Shown here in pieces: positions 6,813 through 8,800 of a stretch of 8,800 bases of DNA. The stretch's first letter is position 1; each line of letters opens with the position of its first letter. The translations under genes were made by a program, and so were the position numbers. A model generated the notes under the pieces. It had not been told where the DNA came from. It saw only the letters and a program-made list of their open reading frames with translations, and searched no databases. Source of the DNA: Actinomycetes bacterium (GTDB lineage Bacteria; Actinomycetota; Actinomycetes; Propionibacteriales; Nocardioidaceae); the NCBI GenBank assembly GCA_023252095.1, contig JAHEXN010000131.1, positions 1 to 8,800 on the forward strand, read 5' to 3'.

Positions 6813-8639
6813 ATGTCAGCCGAAACGCCGGCCGCCCCTGCGGAGGTGACCGTCCCGCTCGCCGAAGGCCTCGAGTCGACGCGCGAGGCGTGGGAGAAGG
6901 CCACTGCGGCCGTCCTGCGCAAGACGCGCAAGCTCGCCGAGGACGCCCCGGACAGCGATGCCTGGGCCACGCTCACGACCACGACCCTCGACGGGATCGA
7001 GGTCACGCCCCTGGGCACCCCCGAGCTCACGGCAGGACTGCCGCCCACGGGTCTTCCGGGCCAGGCGCCGTTCACCCGTGGCGCCGAGGCGCTGCGCGAG
7101 AACCGCGCGTGGGACATCCGCGCCTGGTTCACCGATCCCGACGGCCAGCGCGCGGCCGACGAGGTCCTCACCGACCTCGAGAACGGCGTGAACTCGCTCT
7201 GGCTGACGCTCGGTGCCGCCGGCGTCCCGACCGACGCGCTCGCGAAGGTGCTCGAGCCGGTGTTCGTCGACCTCGCGCCCGTCGTTGTGCAGGACCTCCA
7301 CGACCCGCTGGGCGCGGCACGTGCACTCGCCGCCGTGATCGAGGACAAGGCCGTCACGGCCCATCACGGCAGCAACCTCGGGGTCGACCCGGTCGGCACC
7401 GCCGTGCGTGACCGCCTCGACCTGGGTGGCGGCGAGACCGATCTCGGCGTTGCGGTCGAGGCCGCGCGCCTCGCGCTTCCACTCGGCGTCCGTGCCATCG
7501 TCGTCGACGGCACCGCGGTGCACGACGCCGGCGGATCCGACGTGCAGGAGCTGGCCTACCTGCTGGCCGCCGGCGCCACGTACCTGCGCGTCCTGACCGA
7601 GGCGGGTCTCACGGTCGACGAGGCCGCCGGGCTCCTGGAGTTCCGGATCGCCGCCACCGACGAGCAGTTCCCGACGATCGCGAAGTTCCGGGCGGCCCGC
7701 CGCACGTGGGCCCGCGTGGCCGAGCTGAGCGGAGTGGCCGAGTCGGGTCGCGGTCAGCGTCAGCACGGCGTCACGTCCCGGCCGATGATGACGTCGTACG
7801 ACCCGTACGTGAACATGCTGCGCACCACGGTCGCCTCGTTCGCCGCCGGCGTCGGCGGCGCGGCGTCCGTCACGGTCCTCCCGTTCGACGAGCCGCTGGG
7901 GCTGCCGGAGCCGTTCAGTCGTCGTATCGCGCGCAACACCTCGAGCCTGCTCATCAGCGAGTCGCACGTCGCCAAGGTCACCGACCCCGCTGGCGGCTCG
8001 CACCTGGTCGAGCAGCTCACCGACGACCTCGCCCGCGCCGCGTGGGCGGGCTTTGCCGAGCTCGAGGGCGCCGGTGGCGTCCTCGAGGCGCTCGACCTCG
8101 TCGCGGAGCGGGTCGTCGCCACGCGCGACGCCCGCAGCCTGCTGGTCGCGAAGCGGGCCATGCCGCTCACGGGTGTCAGCGAGTTCCCGAACCTGCACGA
8201 GGAGCAGCCGGAGCGCCGGCCGTACCCCGTCGCGCCAGCGGTCTTCCGCTATGCGCACGAGTTCGAGGCGATGCGCGACGACCGCGCCGCGTCGCCGGTG
8301 TTCCTCGCCACGATGGGGCCCATCGCGGCCCACACGGCGCGGGCCACCTTCGCGGCCAACCTGTTCGCGGCCGGCGGCATCGACACCGTCGCCGCCGGGC
8401 CCACGAACGGCGTCGACGAGGTGCTGGCCGCCTACGACGGCTCGCCCGTGGTCTGCCTGACCGGCACCGACAAGGTCTACGCCGAGTGGGGGGCCGACCT
8501 GGTCACCGCCCTGCGCGAGGCCGGAGCCACCCACGTCATCGTCGCCGGCAAGGCCGACGTCGGTGCCGACGACTCCGCCGTGGCCGGGCTCGATGCCCTC
8601 GCCTTCCTCCGCCGCACCCGAGAGGAGCTGGCCCGCTGA
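6813..8639 (+). CDS. mutA: Methylmalonyl-CoA mutase, small (beta) subunit
   Basis: The 608-aa protein is the non-catalytic partner of MutB in the adenosylcobalamin-dependent heterodimer that interconverts succinyl-CoA and (R)-methylmalonyl-CoA in the cytoplasm, feeding propionate metabolism and methylmalonyl-CoA extender supply. Residues about 1-470 form the mutase TIM-barrel region, with the family segment QRQHGVTSRPMMTSYDPYVN around His318. Residues about 490-608 are a B12-binding-type domain. Where catalytic subunits have the cobalt-ligating DxHxxG, this protein has MGPIAAHTAR (501-510): Asp, ligand His and the last Gly are replaced, as expected for the small subunit. ATG 6813 fits a leaderless start just after the -10 box. 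The upstream ATG 6804 overlaps the -10, and GTG 6762 precedes the promoter, so both are unlikely. The length is normal for the family. It overlaps mutB by one base. Confidence 0.95.
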   Translation: MSAETPAAPAEVTVPLAEGLESTREAWEKATAAVLRKTRKLAEDAPDSDAWATLTTTTLDGIEVTPLGTPELTAGLPPTGLPGQAPFTRGAEALRENRAWDIRAWFTDPDGQRAADEVLTDLENGVNSLWLTLGAAGVPTDALAKVLEPVFVDLAPVVVQDLHDPLGAARALAAVIEDKAVTAHHGSNLGVDPVGTAVRDRLDLGGGETDLGVAVEAARLALPLGVRAIVVDGTAVHDAGGSDVQELAYLLAAGATYLRVLTEAGLTVDEAAGLLEFRIAATDEQFPTIAKFRAARRTWARVAELSGVAESGRGQRQHGVTSRPMMTSYDPYVNMLRTTVASFAAGVGGAASVTVLPFDEPLGLPEPFSRRIARNTSSLLISESHVAKVTDPAGGSHLVEQLTDDLARAAWAGFAELEGAGGVLEALDLVAERVVATRDARSLLVAKRAMPLTGVSEFPNLHEEQPERRPYPVAPAVFRYAHEFEAMRDDRAASPVFLATMGPIAAHTARATFAANLFAAGGIDTVAAGPTNGVDEVLAAYDGSPVVCLTGTDKVYAEWGADLVTALREAGATHVIVAGKADVGADDSAVAGLDALAFLRRTREELAR

Positions 8640-8800
8640 TGAGCAGTGTTCCCAGCAGCTTCGCCGAGTTCCCGCTCGATCCCGAGCAGCAGCCGACGCC
8701 TGATCCAGAGGCCTACGCCCGGGCCGCTGACGGCGTGGAGTCCTGGCCGGCGCCCGAGGGCATCGACGTCAAGGAGCTCTACACGGCCGCCGACCTCGAG
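8639..8800 (+). CDS. mutB: Methylmalonyl-CoA mutase, large (alpha) subunit, 5' part only
   Basis: Only 54 residues are visible before the window ends. The segment PAPEGIDVKELYTAADLE (about 37-54) matches the conserved N-terminal PEGIDVKxLYTAADL of catalytic methylmalonyl-CoA mutase subunits, which bind adenosylcobalamin and carry out the radical rearrangement. Its ATG shares one base with the mutA stop (TGATG), which indicates translational coupling and balanced subunit production. AGGAG at 8623-8627 lies 11 bases upstream as a plausible ribosome binding site. The position after mutA and the motif make the call secure even though the active-site parts are outside the window. Confidence 0.92.
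   Translation, partial: MSSVPSSFAEFPLDPEQQPTPDPEAYARAADGVESWPAPEGIDVKELYTAADLE

Noticed and set aside
6816..8534. Long - strand open frame opposite mutA
   Set aside because: It is a shadow of mutA; its composition is biased and without domains.

Overview
The window looks like chromosomal DNA from a high-GC actinobacterium. Third codon positions are strongly G/C, GTG starts are common, genes are tightly packed, and a typical actinobacterial mutA-mutB pair lies at the right end. Nocardioidaceae-like organisms (Nocardioides, Aeromicrobium) fit by general impression, but the sequence alone does not prove this. All real genes lie on the + strand. No tRNA, rRNA, CRISPR array, insertion sequence or integrase was seen, and no gene-free stretch exceeds 100 bases.

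Left part (1-6117): five consecutive, closely spaced or coupled genes that look like one operon. They are: (i) the 3' end of an Hsp70/actin-fold ATPase fused to an Ala/Pro linker, one transmembrane helix and a four-cysteine outer domain; (ii) a 636-aa dynamin-like GTPase with a C-terminal hydrophobic hairpin, close to mycobacterial IniA in size; (iii) a 410-aa acidic protein with Asp-rich calcium-type loops and a C39-like cysteine peptidase domain; (iv) a 104-aa extremely acidic protein of unknown function; (v) a 501-aa second dynamin-like GTPase, IniC-like in size, with a ten-proline tail. The paired GTPases recall the iniBAC locus of mycobacteria, which is linked to envelope stress. Here the spacing gene set is different: a peptidase and an acidic small protein sit between the two GTPases, and a membrane-anchored Hsp70 precedes them. 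The inference is a membrane-remodelling or envelope-stress module, with the Hsp70 as ATP-driven sensor or chaperone, the GTPases acting on the membrane, and the protease processing something that is not identified.

Middle (6118-6812): a short intergenic region with a possible promoter, then an ECF-type sigma factor with no anti-sigma gene beside it. It ends at a hairpin and a second promoter region.

Right part (6813-8800): mutA (small, non-catalytic subunit of methylmalonyl-CoA mutase) overlapping the start of mutB (catalytic subunit, cut by the window edge). Together they interconvert succinyl-CoA and methylmalonyl-CoA using adenosylcobalamin. The mutA promoter appears to give a leaderless mRNA, and a perfect 6+6 inverted repeat lies between its -35 and -10 elements, suggesting a dedicated regulator.
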